64,000 nt of DNA, taken from contig OY821777.1 of NCBI GenBank assembly GCA_963682175.1, forward strand, positions 513,501 through 577,500, read 5' to 3'. Below, in pieces: positions 37,558 to 50,491 of this stretch. A program made the translations under genes and the position numbers. This stretch comes from Triglochin maritima. Lineage: Eukaryota; Streptophyta; Magnoliopsida; Alismatales; Juncaginaceae. The notes below the pieces were generated by a model, which saw nothing but the letters and a program-made list of their open reading frames with translations, was not told where the DNA came from and did not search any database. Numbering within the stretch: position 1 is the stretch's first letter; every line of letters starts with the position of its first letter.

Positions 37558-37565
37558 TATAAAAA
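37558..37565 (+). promoter_or_regulatory. TATA box of MUT7-like gene
   Basis: TATAAAAA, 14 bases before the first codon that resembles the exonuclease. This is too close for a leader plus the full protein N-terminus, which supports loss of the original 5' end, or chance. Confidence 0.45.
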
Positions 37566-38131
37566 CCCCACCCACGGTTTGATCCCCGTCCAAATCCACC
37601 TCGTCGACTCCCCCGAGTTCCCCCTCTTCCATGCCTTCCTTCGCCGGTCCTCCGTCGTCGCCCTCGACGCCGAGTGTAAGCCCCTCCGTCGCTCCTCCGA
37701 CTCGACCTCCCGCTTCCCCACCGTGGTCTTGTTCCAAATCGCCTGTCGCTGCCCGATTTGGTTGCGGTCGCGGCGGCGGAAGTGTGGGAGGTGCTCAAGG
37801 AGGTGTTTCTGAGGGAGGATTGTGTCAAGTTGGGGTTCAGGTTTAAGCAGGACTTCGTTTATCTTTCGTCGACCTTCGCCGACCAGGGATGTCATCCCGG
37901 GTTCGAAAAGGTGAGGCATTTATCGGCTCATAGATAGGCTTTTGTTTCTACTCTAGAATTTTAGAGTATGATAGAATTCGTATTTTTACTTTTCGAAATT
38001 TTATCTGAGAACATAATGTCTGCGAGAGCGTTCGTAGTTCGTACATGAATTTGAATAACGTTGTCTCGTAAAATGAACACAATTGCTAATCCATCCGCTT
38101 TCCGAATTCATTTGGAGACTGAATGTACTTA

Positions 38132-38640
38132 ATATTATGCCACTCGTATTTGTTTTCAAGTTTACAGTGTTTGTATGCACACATGAACACAAATGCTATT
38201 CTGTCAGCCTTACAAGTAGGTTTACTTATTATGAAACTCATATATGTATCCAAGTTAACAATGTTTATACATACACACGAATACAAATGCCATTGTATCT
38301 GCCTTACTAGTGATAATGCCCTTATTATGACACACATTTGTTTCAAGTTTACCATGTTTACTCATGGACACATCAATACAAATTGCAGATGCTATTCTGT
38401 TCTCCTTATGAGTGATATTTGTTTCGAGATTGAATTTCCCTATTATGACACTTATATCTGTATCCAAGTTTACAATGTTTATAGTTTATACACGCATGAA
38501 TACGAATGGTATTTTATGCTCTTTACGAATGATAGTTTTGAGATTTAATGTGCTTATTATGACACTCATATATGTGTCAGTTTTACAGTGTCTATACAGT
38601 ATAAACACACGAATATATTATCATTATACAACTTTAGTGG
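38132..38640 (+). repeat. Five-copy ~100-bp tandem repeat in intron 1 of MUT7-like gene
   Basis: Copies start at about 38132, 38228, 38324, 38442 and 38553 with TATTATGACACTCATAT, then CAAGTTTACAATGTTTATA and CACGAATACAAATG. Spacing is 96-118 bp and copies differ by many substitutions. Several open frames in this stretch are by-products of the repeat. Confidence 0.75.
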
Positions 38641-40371
38641 TGTTCCTCCCTGGATAACAATTTGATTTTGTTCCAATGTAAGGTTTACTAGGATCCTGCT
38701 CTATGTCTCTTTGGCTTGAGATATCTATGGTTTGTGAGTCATTTCAATGACAGTGCTGCTTTGGTAATGTTCAGTTGCACATAGTCTTTGGATATGCATA
38801 CGTTTGTTGTATCGTGGTCTTCTGAATTGGTATTATTACTCACACCTCTTTTACCAGGTGCTACCGTTTCTTGACATAACCAGCATATACTATCTCTTGA
38901 AAACCAATCATTTGGCAAAAAAAAATCCTAAAGAAACGAAAAGCTTGGCTACAATTTGTAAAGAACTGCTTGGTGTTTCACTTTCTAAGGTATGTTTCTC
39001 ATCAGAAGTCACCAATTCAATAGGACCCTTTCCTGTAGTTGTTTTTGTTGTTTTCCCCCAACTTTTTAACCTGAGTTTTGTGCTTATTCTAAGTTTTGTA
39101 TTCACAATTCACCAGCTACATACCAATAAAAAAACAATTCAAAAACTTCACTACATAAACATGCACAAAATTACCATTTTCATTTTTAATTTGTCGCAAT
39201 CTTTTCTCAGTACCACCACATTTGAAATGCTATTATTCTTTTGTTAATTGTGCCCATGAGGAACTTGGTTGTGTACTTGTATTTGGACATGATTGTTTCC
39301 CTGAAGTTCTGGAAATTTAGGGGTGGTTCTTTGAAAAGTTGCAACGGAGGAGAAAAGAAAGAAATTTATGCTACAGTGCAAGTTCATGCAGCCGTGCTGC
39401 TATTAATCCTGTTAACTTGAATTTCGTGAAACTATCGTGCATGAAATTCTAGTGGATCCTTGTTTAAATGTTGTTTGATTTATTGATACATTCACTCTAG
39501 AATTTTGATGAAAACAAAAACAAGACCATGCATTGAATCTTGACATTTTTACCTCTCCTTTCCAAGCAAATCATTCTCTTTTATTATTCATTTATCTGGA
39601 TTTAAAATTATGTAATTGATGCATTTTATGTGCTGTCATTGGAAGAATCTCGAGAGTTAAGTTTAAACAAGTGTAGCATTAATTGGAATCAAATTAAATC
39701 GTGGATTCACCATTTGCATCATGGTTAACAAGTATTTACCTGTCTATGGTGTTCCCCCCTCTGTTTAGCTTGTACAGGGAGTTGGAGCAACATTACCTTG
39801 AAAATATATTTTTTGATTTCTGCAAACTTTTGTCATACTGGCCATTACAGTGGCTACATTGAGTTTGTGCGATTTCATTTTTTTGCGTAACTTTGACATG
39901 GAATGTCTATCTGTAGGAACTCCAATGTAGTGACTGGTCTTGCAGGCCCCTGTCAAAAGAACAAGTTCTATATGCTGCAGCAGATTCATATTACCTGCTG
40001 GAAATTTTCGATGTCTTCAGGTGCAGTTTCCCTGATGCAGGTTGGTTGCAATTCCTTGACTTCATTGTTATGTCTCTATTTACCAGTCACTTTAGATGCT
40101 CGTATAAGTCGTATAGGAAAGAAGTTGTAGCCTCAAGGCGGGCCATTCTTTTTAGCTTCATATGTTGTATACGTGACAAGACCAAATTGAATATACCATA
40201 CCGACGAATTTTATACGATCAGGCACCACATATGGTATATGTGCTATGCTGGAGCATGTGTGGGACTATACTCAATTTAATATTTACATGATAAAAAATG
40301 TGAACACTATGACATTTAGTATTTTTACATATTAAATAACACCTTAATAACATATATACATACCTAATTTT

Positions 40372-40394
40372 GGGGGGGGGGGGGGGGGGGGGGG
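40372..40394 (+). repeat. Poly-G tract (23 G)
   Basis: Uninterrupted run of 23 G in the intron between the exonuclease and Mut7-C parts of the MUT7-like gene. Confidence 0.95.
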
Positions 40395-40817
40395 CATACT
40401 TCCCAATGTAGCTGTATGTCTCTGTTTCTGCAAACTTTTTTGATCTTTAGAAAACCTGTCAACACATCTTGTTTTCTAAAGATTTTCTGATGTCTCTGTT
40501 TCATCTTCCCAATGTATGATTCTTGCATCATTTTCCTTTCAAGTAAGTCTTGATTGCTGGTATCTCAAGGGCTGAGTTATCTACCCCCCACAGTATTTTT
40601 TACATATATGTGGCCACCATAGCTGACCTATATTGATTTGGGTCTTTTCTGTTTCTATTTCTGTTTTGTTTTTCTGTTCTTTTCTTTACTTTTATCCCTT
40701 GTATCCCTATTTTTGCCCTCCATGAATGATACCGAAAAGAGTCAGTGAAGGCTTATTATGTCTTTTACACATTATGCACCTGATGCTGATGATTTTTTAT
40801 ATACTTGAAAATTACAT

Positions 40818-40897
40818 TGATTTCTTTTGATGTTGTATTTCCATCAGCTTGAAGGTTTGATTTCTTATGATGATGTATTTTCTTCAGGTTGAAGGTT
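40818..40897 (+). repeat. 40-bp tandem duplication across a 3' splice site
   Basis: Two adjacent 40-bp units (40818-40857 and 40858-40897) differ at five positions. Each has a pyrimidine-rich stretch, TCAG and TTGAAGGTT. The second AG is the acceptor used in the model for the Mut7-C exon. Confidence 0.85.
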
Positions 40898-42447
40898 TAG
40901 CTAAACACTTGAGGTGCATTGGAGTTGATGCTGCAATTCCATCATCAAGAAAACCTGAGCCTAGGTGCAGAAGCATGTTGACTATTGTTTTTGTTTCATA
41001 TGAATCATGGAATTCCACTGAATGTATTTTCTTTTTGAATAATAGGTTGCTATTAAACCAAGCACACAAGGAAAAAAAGAGTGGTATTAACCCATGATGC
41101 TAAGCTACTGAAACATCAATACTTAATACACAATCAAGTATATAAGGTCAAAAGTTTGCTTAAAAATGATCAGCTACTTGAGGTATGAATGCCTGAATGC
41201 TAGTTGTGTCCTTATAGTTATTTTTGCAACTAATTTTGCATGCAGATGTTCCTTTTGGTGTTCTTTTTTTCTTCCAAAAATCTTCTTTGTACATGAGAAA
41301 TTGTATCTACTTTATTGATACTGAATTGGTTGGGAATCATGATCTAACATCCAACTTGCCAATATTTAGGCAATCTTTTGTAAAGGTGAACCTCTGTCAA
41401 AACGGTTGAGCTTGTAAATGTTAGTGAGACTGAGCGGTGTGTGACCCAATTAAAACTTATTTAAAGTTTAAAATGAAATCTATCCTAGTCAAATTTGTAG
41501 TCCTATGTGCAATACTAGTTGTAATATCTTATTCCCACGATGATCATGAAGATTTAAGACCATTCTTAATGGTTGAGTCTACTTTCTTTCAAAAGTTCTA
41601 AAATGACCCTTTAGAAGTTTTGCTATATATATTTCGCTGTTTTACCAATTTACTTGTGGATCTGTATATTTAATGTAACTCTGTAAATTGCAGGTTATTG
41701 ATACCTTCCAATTGAAAATTTGTGAGGACCAGCTAATGTCTCGGTGCACCAAATGTAATGGACGCTTCATTCAGAAACCATTGACCATTGAGGAAGCCGT
41801 TGAAGCTGCAAAAGGCTTCCAGATCATACCTGATTGCCTTTTCAAGAAGGACCTGGAATTTTGGCAATGCATGGACTGCAAACAGCTTTACTGGGAGGTA
41901 TCTGCCAATATGCAAAATTATTATATTTGTATGTTCTACAGAGATGCACACCCATCATTTTTACATCCAATAAAGTTCCATTTTTTAACTAATAAAGTGG
42001 GTTAGTTCAACTTGATACCATTGCATGTTCCGCCTTCTCAGAAACTGAATCGTTTTGTAGAATTCTTTGAGGTCCGATTTTATCATCATTCCAGTCTCTA
42101 TGCATGATTAGGATATCCACTGTTGGTATTGAATCATACCCTCCTAAAAATACATAAAGAACCAAATCTTTTCCTTTGAGTGTTTTACTTTAGCATCTTC
42201 AATCGTAGTTAAAAAGGGTCACCCAAAAACCATTGGTCTTTTCCTGTTTGGAACAGATGCTGTTCTCTCTATTCCTCATTTTCCTGTGATTGAGTTGTTG
42301 CTGCATGCTCCTTAGATTTTTCTTAAGAAACTACTTCTATGTTCCAATGTTTCTGATCTGGTTATGCATTTGTATTTTTTCCCACAGGGCACACAATACC
42401 ACAATGCTGTCCAGAAGTTCATTGACGTGTGCAAGCTTAACGAGTAA

Positions 42448-43746
42448 GCAACTCGTAGGATTGTATTTCTTTGACTTGTTCACTTCCTTGTACGTCCCCC
42501 GCCTGGAATTTCAAGTTTGAGACCGAGGATGAGCATTAGATTACCCTCACTCGTCACGGAAGGGATGTAATGGGGGAAAATCTTAATCATCCTGCAACTG
42601 TGCTGTGGACAACCACCACTACCAGTCTCATTTCTTACTCGATTGATGTCGATTATTGGTGTGGGAATGGGAATGGGAATGGGAATGTGCCAACTTCAAC
42701 TTTCATGGCCTCTTACGCTTTCGAGGTGTAGCCGATCAATTAAGCAACAATTGGCGACTTCACAGCTCTGGAGTTTGAGCCCTTGTGTGCCGTCGGAGAG
42801 TAATATTGTTCACTTCAGCCAATGTATGGCTGGAAATCTGATGTCATCATGGTCTTAAGTTAAACGCTGTCATTTATTTATTTTTATGGTAGCTTCCATC
42901 TGATGCTGACTCTTATTCACTGTGCTCGTACCTGCTGCTTTTGCTGAAATTAAGAAAAGCATATATTCATCCTCCTTAATGTACAGATGCAACTACTTTG
43001 GGTGGTTTTAGTTATGGTAATAATTTTCATCACCACTTAACCTCTTCTGCAAAACAGTCTTCTTAGGTAAGTAATGATGTTTTTTGTTCATAAAATGCAG
43101 ACGATTGTGGATTGCAGTTGCTGAAACTGCAAGAGGTTCTTCCTTCTTCACAGTCCAAAATTCAATCTTTTGCTGCCTATTACTTTTGGTTCACTGGATT
43201 TTTGGATCAAATGACGTTCATGGCACTTTTTTATTTTGAGATTGGAAATTCTCTCGACATGTCTCCATTTATTGGTGAACAGATGAAGATACAAGCTAAA
43301 AGAGAGAGAGCAGGAGAGCGAAAGTTCACATTCACATCCTCAAGTTGAGATGGGAAATAATTTTGTTGGTCTCCCAGCAGTGGGGATAATCTCATGCAAA
43401 GAAACCATTTTACATGGATTGCATTTTCACATAACAAAATATGGGTGGGGGTGTGGTAATAGGATCGGTTACCTAATGAAGTAGGTCCTACTCAAGTATA
43501 TGTTGTATGTATCGATTGGCAAATTTATTTTAGAATGTGATTGATAAAAAAACCATTATCACTAATTATTAATATAAATAAAACAACAAAGAAATAAAAT
43601 AAGGTTTTTTTTTTGAAAGGAAAAAGAAAAAAAGTTAGCGAGTCGATCCCACTGCCACGCCCTTCCAACTTCTCTTCCATTCCAGAAGAAGGAAACCCTA
43701 GACTAGACTAGACATCGGTCGGTTTCTTCCCACAATTCTCCCAACC
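42448..43746. other. Intergenic between MUT7-like and PUX10 genes
   Basis: Holds a (GGGAAT)n run near 42661-42686. A short frame ending at 43348 (RERAGERKFTFTSSS) has an AG before it, but I cannot tie it to any gene. The last ~100 bases are C-rich and likely PUX10 leader. Confidence 0.45.
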
Positions 43747-46700
43747 ATGGCGGAATCCGATTCCGACAAGATCGCCTACTTCCAGGCCATCACCGGCATC
43801 CAAGACTCCGACCTCTCCGCCGAGATCCTCCAAGCCCACTCCTGGGACCTCGACCTCGCCATCTCCTCCCTCACTTCTCCACCCCAACAACAACAACAAC
43901 AACAACCCCCTTCTCCTCCACCCTTCCCTCCCTCCCCTGGCCTAGTCTGGAAGCTCGTCACCCTCCCCTTCTACATCATCTCCGGTGGCCTCGGCCTCAG
44001 CTTCTGGATCCTCTCCCGCTCCCTCTCCGTCCTCGGTCTCCGAAACACCCCCGACTCCGACTCTAACCCCTCCAATCCCCTTCTCCCCTCCCGCTCCGAG
44101 GCCGCCGACTTTGCCGCCGAATTCGACGCCACCTACGGCCCCTCCGCCGTAAGGTTTGTCCCCGACGGGTTCATGGACGCGCTGCAGAGGTCGAGACAGG
44201 AGTTTAAGCTGATGTTCGTCTACTTGCACTCCCCCGATCACCCCGATACGCCCCGGTTCTGCTCCGGGTGCTTGGGGGTGGATGTTGTTGCTGAGTTTAT
44301 TAACGCGAATTTCGTCGCGTGGGGTGGGAATGTTAGGAGGAGTGAGGGGTTCAAGATGAGTAACAGTCTTAAGGCTTCTAGGTTCCCCTTCTGCGCCGTT
44401 GTCATGGCCGCTTCAAACCAGAGGATTGCCCTCATCCAGCAGGTTGTTTCTTTTCTTTTTGTTGTTATGTCTGTTATTTTTGTCTGGTAAATTGTTGGTT
44501 GTTGATAAGTTCCGACTATCAGTCAGATGTTTCGTTTAAAAGCTTGTGTTATTATTATTATTATCATTATTTAAACTAGGTCAATTTTGTACGGTCAGTG
44601 GTGAAATTGTTCTGCCTTCGGTTAAAGTAGGCCGGTCCGGTCGGTGTGATAATTAATCAGGAGAAAGTACTCTTCTAGTCATAGGGATTCTGATTCTAGA
44701 ATATCCACTTCAAATAAATGAGTTAAATTAATAAGTTTGAGTTGGATGTTGGAGATTGTTTTTCTAATTTTGTGACATCCTCCGGGATTAGACTAATAGT
44801 GGGGAAATTATTCCTTTTACAAATTTAGCAGTCAAAGAAATTAAACTCCCTGCAAGTCAATTGCTCAAAAGATAGCTTTGGAACTCCAGGTGCCCACTTT
44901 CAAAACATTTTACACACAAAGCAATCACATCCTGAGTGGTGGAACCCATCCCAACTATAATGTTGCACTTGTCATACTTTAATTCTTAGAATTTCGTTAA
45001 ATCAATCTTAAATAAGTCAGCCCTCTTCTGTGTTGTTTTCCTCTGAACGATCTAATAATAAGACTGTCTGTTTATCAGAAGAGGTGGAAACTAGATGGCT
45101 TGCATATAAGTTCATATTCTTGATAGTTTTAGTCAGTTGCTGCATGTAAACTACCTTTCTTTGGTATTAAAGTATATCTATACTAACTGTGCCAACTTGT
45201 TTTGTGTTTTGGCAGTTCAGTATGATATACTTATGTGCACCTTTTCAAATTAATCAAGTTAATCCAGTCATATTAATCAAGTCGATTCAGCTACTAAACT
45301 TTCTGGATGGAATTGCAATTGCAAGAAAGATTTTGTTTGGCAACGTTTCTACCTTCAATAGTTTTTTTATATCATTTATTTTCCTTTCCAGTCATTCTCA
45401 GTGTCTGTTTACAGATTGAAGGACCTAGATCTCCGGATGAGATGATTGTTATACTTCAGAGGGTGCTTGATGAAAGTAGTCCAGTACTTGTTGCTGCTAG
45501 GGTTGAGGCTGAAGAAAGAAGGAACACTATACGCTTGAGGGAGGAACAAGATGCAGCATATAGGGTTGCTCTTGAGGCAGATCAAGTATGGTGTACTTTC
45601 TTTTATCCTTTTCCCTACTTTTGGTATTTTCTGCTCATTAGTATGACTTCATATAGAATCTGGTTCACGCAGTCCTTATTTGCAATGATGAGGCTGTTTT
45701 AATGTTGTTTCTGATGGGTCAGGCTAGAGAACAACAGAGGAAAGAAGAGCAAGAACGACTACAGAGAGAAGCTGCAGAAGCTGAAAGGAGGCGGAAGGAA
45801 GAAGAAGAGGCTATAGAGAGAGAAGCTCATGAAGCTGCTGAAAAGGAAGCTGCCCTTGCAAGGAGACGACAGGAGAAAGCCATGTTATTGGGCGCTGAAC
45901 CGGAAAAGGGTCCAGATGTTACCCAGGTATTTTCTTATTTCATTAGCACCGTGCATGTTCATCTTGGTTTCTTGAGTAGTTGGGATTGGATAAACTTTTT
46001 CGTTTTCAACCATTCTAGTACCATTCAAATACATGTTCAACATATGAATAGTGTGATGCTAAAACTAAAAACTCATTGATACAATCACTCTTGTAATCCA
46101 ACACTAGAAGACGATCTATATTCCACATCTTTAACCATGTGTATTTCTAGTGAACAAAATTTCATGGGGTTTCACACTTCCTAAGTTCTGACTTTATTCC
46201 AAACTCGTGCATGATTGATTGAGAAATATGCTTGGTGACTCAAGCAATAAAATTGGTAATAAAGCTTCATACATGATAGGAGTAGGGCGTAACAAAACAT
46301 TTTAAAAAAAAACTTAATTGACCACGTCTGTATCCTGGTAAGTCATCATGTCTCTGATTTTGTTAAAACCAATACAAATTATCCTTACTTTAATTCATAT
46401 TCATATTAAAAAGAAGGAATGGTACCATAAGAAAATGGCAATGATTATCTAATTTCAAAAAGTGTAGCTTGCTTCAATGCTTCCTAGAAAAAGGTAATGA
46501 TGTCGTCTATCTTGAAACATCACCCTATTGTCACAAAGCATGATAGGTCTTGAACGGCTATTGGACGAATGAACAATTTTCAAATTATGACATCTAATGT
46601 TGCAATTGTCAAAGTCTACTTATATTTCAGTCTATAATTTTGTTATCAAACATTTCTAAATTTACTGCAATGTACTAAATTTGAAGATAAGAATTTTGAA

Positions 46701-48449
46701 TTACAAGTCAAGAACATTTTAGGATTTTTAAATGTTTGAACAATACAATATTATAGAAAGTGGTACAAGGAAATGCGTTTTTCTGTGGTGCATGTTGATT
46801 ATTTCGAAAGAAATATATGGTTCTTTTACGTTGCAAGTTGCTTTCCCAAACAATTCATTATGATTTTTGCAAAATAGAAGATTGTAGTTAGTTACACTCT
46901 AAGTCATTATATTCTGATTTTTGATGTCATCACCCAAAAAGAACCAAGTGGCTGGACTATAGTGGTATAACTTGTTACTGTATTGAGTGGAAAGGAAGAT
47001 AGCAAAACCTCTTATACGTCTTTCTTAAAACCTTGGATACTTTGTTACCCACAAAACCTTCAATATCTATTATTACACTATTGTGTATTGTACTAGACAT
47101 CTCATGACTGATTCTTATTGATACATCATAACTCATAAGTCATAACATAGACTCTAGTATTGTTCCAGTTGTGGCTCTGGTAGTGGTATGTCATAAGCAC
47201 ATTTGGTTAAGGTTGAGGGGTCTTACATGGGTTCCTATTCGGATAATTAATTATAGACGTGCATAAACATGGTGTAGTTATTGTGATAATAAATAGACAT
47301 GTAGTTATATTCATGACTCGTGACAACTTTGGTGCTTAAATTATCATGTTTTTTGCCACACATGTTTCTATTTCATGACCAAAGAGTGTATTAATATTGG
47401 CTGTCGTTTAAGTCCTTTGAATGTTGTAGCTGAACTAGGGTTTGTACTTTGTAATAATACTTTGCCCCTTGAACTGACAAATGTCACGTTTTGCTCTCTG
47501 AATATTGTTTTTCGTAACAGTTTTGCCCATGTTGTAAAAAAATTATTTGAAAACTGTAATTTGTTTGTGTATGAACAACACCAGAGTTACCCTCTCTTTT
47601 CTGCATGGATAAAATTAGTCTAAATTTTCATTTCCCTTAAATTATATTCTAAACAATGTTTTGTTGACTTAAGAAGATATTAGATTTTAATGTTAGAGTG
47701 AGAGTTAGGTGGTCTTTCGATGCAGAGGTTATAATGTTATAATGTAACGAATAATTTTGATTTTCCAAGTAAAAAAAATTCAAAGTAATCACTAAATTTA
47801 CAATCATATATGGCTAAACTGATTTGAAAACTTTTGTTGAGGTAGCAAAATGAGACATTTTATAGTTCATGGGGCAAATTGTTACTGGCCCCATAGTGGA
47901 GGGTTGCAAACTGTAATTTACCATTTATTATATTTGAAAGATGACAGAGATTAGCATAGCATGATCAGCTATTCAGCTAGACTTGGATTCCATATATTTA
48001 AAATAGTGATGTGTGTTTTGGGAAATAAATCTCTTTGGGGAAATATCATTTTTTCCCACTAGAAGGTTTTTTTAAAATCATATTTTGATGATGGTTCGTA
48101 ACAACTCAAGGTTCTGATATAAAATTTTCATTTGAGTTGAACAATTGAGTCCTTATCTGCATGAAGAGAAGTTTACCTATCCTTCAATACACATGGTGGC
48201 ATGAAGCATCTACCAAGCTAATTCTGATGCTAGCTAAAAGAAACTTAGTGAGGGCATGCTATAAATTCTTTTCTGAATGTTTGAGGATGTCAACACTTAA
48301 CAGCATTTATTATAGCTTCTAAAACTTGAGAGTTAAGACGTAGCTAATGTCAAGCGAATTATATGGTGCATCCCTGAAGTTTGAAATTTTGGTGTACCTT
48401 TCGTCTGCAGAAGTTACATTATATTTCATTCCCTGGCTCTCCATGTATC

Positions 48450-48484
<35 letters not shown>

Positions 48485-48868
48485 AATTAAGTATCATAGA
48501 CACATGCCATCGTTTGCATAGCCATTACGTGTGCTCTATAACCAGTAGTTTACATTATGATCCTTGGTTGATTTGATCAGATAAGTGATATTTTTACCAT
48601 GTCTGGAAAATGATGTGGTTATTTGTATTGCCATCAGGTTCTCATCCGTTTTCCAACTGGCGAGCGGAAGGAGAGGAGATTCCATAGTTCAGCAGCAGTT
48701 GAATCTCTGTATGATTATGTTGATTCACTGGGATGCTTGAATGTGGAGAACTTCAGGCTCATTTCAAATTTCCCCCGGGTTTCATATGGTCCTGAGAAGC
48801 ATTCACAGTCTCTGAAAGAAGCTGGGTTGCACCCCCAAGCAAGTTTATTTGTGGAGATAGACTCGTAA
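43747..48868 (+). CDS. PUX10: PUX10-like UBA-UAS-UBX protein (FAF2/UBXD8 family)
   Basis: Four phase-0 exons: 43747-44442, 45415-45585, 45723-45926, 48638-48868, giving 433 residues. Domain order: N-terminal UBA (YFQAITGIQDSDLSAEILQ, WDLDLAISSL), a Q7/proline-rich linker, a hydrophobic hairpin (GLVWKLVTLPFYIISGGLGL), a UAS thioredoxin-like domain (EFKLMFVYLHSPDHPDTPRF, FINANFVAWGGNV), an EEQERLQREAAEAERRRKEE coiled coil, and a C-terminal UBX (VLIRFPTGERKERRF, FRLISNFPRVSYG). Family knowledge: such proteins sit on ER and lipid droplets through the hairpin and recruit CDC48/p97 through UBX to extract ubiquitinated proteins; PUX10 does this on plant lipid droplets. The FPR loop typical of p97 binding is visible. 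Intron 3 is 2.7 kb and carries a 33-base C run. Confidence 0.93.
48451..48483 (+). repeat. Poly-C tract (33 C)
   Basis: Uninterrupted run of 33 C in intron 3 of the PUX10-like gene, about 150 bases before exon 4. Confidence 0.95.
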
Positions 48869-50491
48869 AGATTTAGATCTTACGATAAGATGGTGATATC
48901 CATGGTCGTGATGCAAATATCATCCTGTAGATTTACTTGAGCTATACATCTTTTCCGGATCCCAAATTTTTCTACCTTGTCAACCAAGGTTATGCTTTTA
49001 CTTAAAGGATGACCGTAAAAGAATGCGTAGTAGACAGTGGCATCTTACCACCTTTCAAATTTGGAAGTGTTTCTAAAATCTACTATATAATTGGGTTTGC
49101 TTCTTCTTCTTCTTCTCGGGTTTGGTTTCACGTATCCTATGAAGTGATTTGTAATATTGAAGACCATGACCCCTCTCAGCTTTGGTTTCACGTATCCTTT
49201 GTATATCATAGTGTCTAATGATCTTTGGTTGCTATGTTACGGTTGTATATCTGACAGTGCAGTACGTCACAACTGAAACAGCTAATAACATTGTGTAACC
49301 TGGGCTTTTGAGCTTTTCTTGACTTAGAATCCAATACCAAGAGCTAATACCATCGTGCAAATGATGCACAGGTTTAATTCTCATTCCATAACAACCTGTA
49401 ATTTGTGTGATGTTATTACGCAATCTATCGTTTTGTTTTGTTTTCTTGAGACTGCTAACGTAGGCAGCGGTTTGCCGTTTGCGTTAATCGGCATGATCTC
49501 AGGATGTGCTGGAGATCGGTTGAAAGTGATCCTTAAAGAATACGTTCTCTGAAAAGGTTAGGAAACTAGACTAATTATTTTACATCTACAACGGAAAGAT
49601 ATTACAACTAATTTGGTACAGATACTGTATTTAAATGTCCATTTAGCTCAAAATACATTTTCAAAAATAAAGGTATGACTTGTTATTTTTCTCAAATATT
49701 TTGTTCTGCCTTTTCTTTTTTTAATCAAGCTTGTGTGCTATATCGAGACACTGTAATGCCTTCAAGATGCCAACTTCAATAACATATTTTGAAATAAATT
49801 TAAAAAAAGGGGTTTAATAGCGCCTAGACGGGATAATTCCTTTTCAATTTTGAAGAAAACATATTCTTGTAGTTGATTAACAATCTCTAAACAAAAGCAG
49901 TACTCATCTTTCTGAGAAGAGGCACCAGTTGGGGGACACATTCACGAGCATGACCTACCAAACAAGCTGAAGGTTAGATGCAAGGAAATGATTCAATTCA
50001 AGAGTCAAAACAATGGTCTTTAACTACCAGTAAACGGTTTTTAGGGCGGCGGCTTGGAGTATTCTTCCTCCAATGATGGCATCACAGAGTGCTATATGAT
50101 GGGTTTAAATATGATCTGCTTTAGATTTTACTCTTGATTTCGCCAATAAATAAATGGAATACACCCTTGGTGAAGAAACAATAAAATAAGTATGATTCGA
50201 TATTTCTGATAAAAACCAAGAAGGCAGAGAGGGATGACATAAAACAAAACACTTCGAACCTGCTTATTTGTAAGCAAAAACGTTGAATAAATCCTTCCAT
50301 CATTATTGTAAACTACATCTGCCATATCTCATCAAAATAAAAGAAATCACTTTTTTATACTGAAGAATGCAGAAAGTTGACTGAAACCAAATTTTAGTCC
50401 TTATTATACCATGTTCTGCTTGGCGATCAAAGGTGAAATCTTCGAGGTGATACCCTCCTATTAGTAAGGCATGAGCAGAAAATTTTAGCTA
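48869..50491. other. Intergenic between PUX10 and NRPC11 (tail to tail)
   Basis: Contains the 3' UTRs of two converging genes. A (TTC)n run lies at 49101-49116 and a near-repeat TTTGGTTTCACGTATCCT occurs twice (about 49121 and 49183). No further gene recognised. Confidence 0.45.

Larger units (their letters stand above)
37579..42447 (+). pseudogene. MUT7-like 3'-5' exonuclease with Mut7-C RNase domain, apparently damaged
   Basis: Exons: about 37579-37910, 38858-38989, 39917-40020, 40888-40964, 41046-41182, 41694-41897, 42388-42447. The DEDD exonuclease start SSVVALDAECKP is present, then FPTVVLFQIACR; a frameshift or deletion leads into LPDLVAVAAAEVWEVLKEVF and KLGFRFKQDFVYLSSTFADQ. DITSIYYLLK, KSLATICKELLGVSLSK and ELQCSDWSCRPLSKEQ follow. 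The Mut7-C part has VEGLAKHLRCIGVDAAIP, HDAKLLKHQYL, and paired cysteines CTKC and CMDC, ending VQKFIDVCKLNE. Defects: no in-frame ATG after the TAA at 37549; the exon 1 frameshift; phase mismatch between exons 3 and 4, with the usual middle segment absent; and an extra A in a 7-A run of exon 5. It is either a pseudogene or a poorly assembled gene. Confidence 0.8.

Noticed and set aside
37631..37846. A frame starting at the first ATG after the TATA box, Pro/Ser-rich
   Set aside because: It is out of frame with the exonuclease similarity (ALDAECKP), so it is not the product.
38001..38657. Several overlapping frames in intron 1 of the MUT7-like gene
   Set aside because: Created by the five-copy tandem repeat; no family resemblance.
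43112..43348. Possible extra exon ending RERAGERKFTFTSSS
   Set aside because: It has an AG before it, but no donor partner or family match; it could be a 3' UTR part.
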